27,749 nucleotides of DNA from an uncultured Collinsella sp. (lineage in GTDB: Bacteria > Actinomycetota > Coriobacteriia > Coriobacteriales > Coriobacteriaceae). How positions within the stretch are numbered: position 1 is the first letter of the stretch; each line of letters starts with the position of its first letter. The notes under the pieces were generated by a model. The model made no database searches, had not been told where the DNA came from, and saw nothing but the letters and a program-made list of their open reading frames with translations. The position numbers and the translations under genes are program-made. The stretch lies in contig UQJV01000026.1 of the NCBI GenBank assembly GCA_900541475.1, positions 1-27,749 of the forward strand, written 5' to 3'. Below, piece by piece: positions 22,653-27,749 of this stretch.

Positions 22653-23591
22653 ATGGCATCTCAAATCGAGCTCACCCCGTGCGGAGCCATGTTCGACATC
22701 TTTAAGCGCGCAGCGCACCTGAGCCATATCGAACTATGTGGCATGGTGCTTTCGAGCCGTCCGCTGGCCGATGGCCGCAGCCCCCAGAGCCGCGCCGCCG
22801 ATCGTTCCTGGGTCTCGCGCTTTATCGTGCGCGCGCCGGTCGGCACGCTGCAGGAGCGCTATTTTGCCGATTACGGCACCTCGGCTGCGCGCATCATGTC
22901 GCATCTGGCCCTGCGTCGCCGCAATCCCATGAATGCCATGGCGGTGACCAACATGGTGTGCGGGCCCGCTGGCGAGCCCATGGTACGGGCGCTCGAGGAA
23001 TGCCATCAGGATACGAACCTCTACCGTAATGCGGTCGAGCGCCTGTCGCAGGCGGCGGAGCTTATGCCCGCCGAGCGTGCCGAGGCCGTGCTGGTGCTGT
23101 TTGTCGCCGTCGGCTGCTCGGCGGATGTTCGATCCTCGGTGACCTATGCCATCGACTATGCGCATGCGACGTGTGGCGGTGCCACGTCGACCCCGCGTTC
23201 GCTGAGCACCTCGACGGTGACGGGCGAGCACGAGGCGGCGCCTGCACACCCGCTGGGCCTGCTTCGCGTGCAGGACGGTTACGTGGTGAGTGCCCCGCGC
23301 TGGATTCAGCCGAGCGAGCAGGGCGTGGAGATCGGTGCGCTGGCGACGGGGGAGGGCGATATCACCGATGTGGGCGATGACGTTTCGGCTCGCCATGCCC
23401 ACGTGTGGTGCGATGACCAAAATGTCTGGTACGTCGAGGACCTGTCGTCCACCAACGGAACCGTGGTGGTAAACGGCGCGACGAACGTCTGCACCCAGGT
23501 CGAGCCCGGCCGCTCCGCTCAGCTCAACCCCGGTGACGAGCTCAGGCTCGGCGAATCCACCACCTACGCCATCCTCCTCGGCGCCCTCTAA
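22653..23591 (+). CDS. FHA-domain protein with novel N-terminal region
   Basis: The 312-aa product has an N-terminal region (1-190) not recognised as a known family; it looks mostly helical and has no clear transmembrane segment. The C-terminal FHA-like domain (about 205-311) has VSARHAHVW (Ser245, His248), VEDLSSTNGTVVVNG (Asn268) and PGDELRLG. The first FHA motif, normally Gly-Arg, reads EIGALATGEGDI, so the phosphate-contacting Arg seems absent. Binding of phosphothreonine may be altered. ATG 22653 has AAGGAGG upstream. It is the third gene of the module with the preceding membrane protein and kinase, and is the likely kinase substrate or reader. Confidence 0.85.
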   Translation: MASQIELTPCGAMFDIFKRAAHLSHIELCGMVLSSRPLADGRSPQSRAADRSWVSRFIVRAPVGTLQERYFADYGTSAARIMSHLALRRRNPMNAMAVTNMVCGPAGEPMVRALEECHQDTNLYRNAVERLSQAAELMPAERAEAVLVLFVAVGCSADVRSSVTYAIDYAHATCGGATSTPRSLSTSTVTGEHEAAPAHPLGLLRVQDGYVVSAPRWIQPSEQGVEIGALATGEGDITDVGDDVSARHAHVWCDDQNVWYVEDLSSTNGTVVVNGATNVCTQVEPGRSAQLNPGDELRLGESTTYAILLGAL

Positions 23592-23606
23592 CTCATCTCC
23601 TAAATA

Positions 23607-23673
23607 AGTTGCGGTGAAATAGTTCCTGATGAGGCCCTTGAGGCGGGCATCCAAGAACTATTTCACCGCAACT
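23607..23673. repeat. Hairpin repeat element (copy 3)
   Basis: AGTTGCGGTGAAATAGTTC (23607-23625) and its exact reverse complement (23655-23673) flank a 29-nt loop. It begins 15 bases after the FHA-protein stop. The arms match copy 2 (3724-3791) and the half copy (87-105); the loop does not. Confidence 0.85.
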
Positions 23674-23783
23674 GCTGCGTTGTCCCCGGGGATTGCGTTC
23701 GCTGACATCGGCCGTGTGGTAGTCACCCGGGGTAAACCTTTACCGCCCACCTATATTTGCCGAAATATGGCTTGGCGGCGGGG

Positions 23784-23789
23784 TACAAT
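23784..23789 (+). promoter_or_regulatory. Candidate -10 box of nifJ
   Basis: TACAAT lies in a locally AT-richer spot after the repeat. The start would be near 23796, at a GCCCGCA/TGCGGGC hairpin (23792-23818). This gives a leader of about 275 nt to the nifJ ATG, GC-rich and likely structured. No known riboswitch is recognised in it, and no gene is seen between 23592 and 24070. Confidence 0.4.
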
Positions 23790-24022
23790 AAGCCCGCATG
23801 CGGATTTCCGTTGCGGGCGCTTCCCATCGCCGGGGCGTGCCCGGGGGCATCCGGCATGCGGCCTTTGCGGCGCTCGGCCATGTGCAAGACGGGTAGCTGG
23901 GCCTGTGGAGCGCATTAACCGCCCCGCGCCTCGGCATGCCTTCTCTCCACGCCATGTACCTGCTGCTCAGTCTGCCTGCCAGATGATTGGAAGCAACAGC
24001 GAAAATCCCATCACGCCAACAT

Positions 24023-24038
24023 CCCGGCGATCGCCGGG
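24023..24038. promoter_or_regulatory. 16-bp perfect palindrome in the nifJ leader
   Basis: CCCGGCGATCGCCGGG lies 32 bases before the nifJ start. It could be an operator or a strong RNA hairpin. Next to it, TATACC (24044-24049) and GGTATA (24066-24071) can pair and hold the ribosome site GAGAGGAGAGG in the loop. Confidence 0.4.
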
Positions 24039-24070
24039 GCCTGTATACCTATATGAGAGGAGAGGGGTAT

Positions 24071-27610
<3,540 letters not shown>

Positions 27611-27620
27611 GTCTCTCACC

Positions 27621-27745
27621 GCAGGATCTGAGGGCTGACCTTCGCGGACGTCCTCGGACATGAAAGAACCCCCGCTGCGCACTACGTGCGGCGGGGGTTC
27701 TTTCGTCCTGCGGAGTGTCCGCGAAGGTCAGCCCTCAGATCCTGC
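27621..27745. repeat. 125-nt inverted repeat enclosing the nifJ terminator
   Basis: A 29-bp outer stem (27621-27649 with 27717-27745) is perfect. Inside it, after internal loops of about 12 bases, sits the terminator hairpin. The whole segment could fold as one long two-tier hairpin. It begins 10 bases after the nifJ stop and ends 4 bases before the window edge. Confidence 0.85.
27663..27703. terminator. Strong terminator hairpin after nifJ
   Basis: AAAGAACCCCCGC (27663-27675) pairs with GCGGGGGTTCTTT (27691-27703), and CGCAC with GTGCG forms the top. The A-run before and T-run after make it usable in both directions, as at convergent gene ends. Confidence 0.85.
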
Positions 27746-27749
27746 TACG

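Noticed and set aside
23796..24043. Known riboswitch, SRP RNA or 6S RNA in the nifJ leader
   Set aside because: I looked for TPP, SAM and cobalamin core strings and for the SRP GGAAGCAGCC loop. Only GGAAGCAACAGC appears, without the matching stem.

Overview
The window looks like chromosomal DNA of a high-GC gut actinobacterium of the class Coriobacteriia, most likely Collinsella. This taxon call is an inference. It rests on an actinobacterial-type cell-wall kinase cluster (FhaA-FhaB-PstP-RodA-PbpA-PknB), a mannose-family PTS operon with a ManO-type protein, a large pyruvate:ferredoxin oxidoreductase, and strong G/C preference at third codon positions. No database search was possible.

Layout. 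Bases 1-432 are AT-rich, with a possible C-terminal gene remnant at the left edge and the leader of a PTS operon. Bases 433-3715 hold manX (IIAB), manY (IIC), manZ (IID) and manO (DUF956), with an intrinsic terminator just before manO. Bases 3724-4103 hold a hairpin repeat, a tRNA-Arg(CCT) gene with its terminator, and tRNA-derived fragments with a second terminator. Bases 4134-14504 are one minus-strand cluster, transcribed in this order: a kinase with a polytopic membrane tail, FhaA, FhaB, a PP2C phosphatase, a RodA-class B PBP fusion, and a four-PASTA kinase. It probably starts at an extended -10 box near 14500 and ends at a clean terminator at 4134-4173. A YcxB-like membrane protein gene (minus) lies divergent from dnaX. 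The common dnaX-ybaB-recR order is present but is interrupted by a minus-strand gene for a small membrane-anchored protein. Bases 19903-23591 form a second phospho-signalling module: a membrane-anchored extracytoplasmic protein, a kinase with a membrane tail, and an FHA-like protein. The window ends with nifJ (PFOR) and a 125-nt two-tier hairpin.

How the genes fit together. The minus-strand cluster combines sensing (PASTA kinase), reversal (PP2C), phospho-readout (two FHA proteins) and wall synthesis (a SEDS polymerase and its transpeptidase in one chain), so it probably couples wall growth to Ser/Thr phosphorylation. The module at 19903-23591 looks like an independent, less familiar kinase-FHA system and is the best candidate for something undescribed. 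The PTS operon and nifJ serve sugar uptake and fermentative pyruvate oxidation; dnaX, ybaB and recR serve replication and repair.

Several non-coding structures stand out: a dispersed repeat with core AGTTGCGGTGAAATAGTTC at three sites, tRNA-derived direct and inverted copies, two terminators abutting the next gene's ribosome binding site, a 26-bp palindrome after recR, and the large inverted repeat after nifJ.
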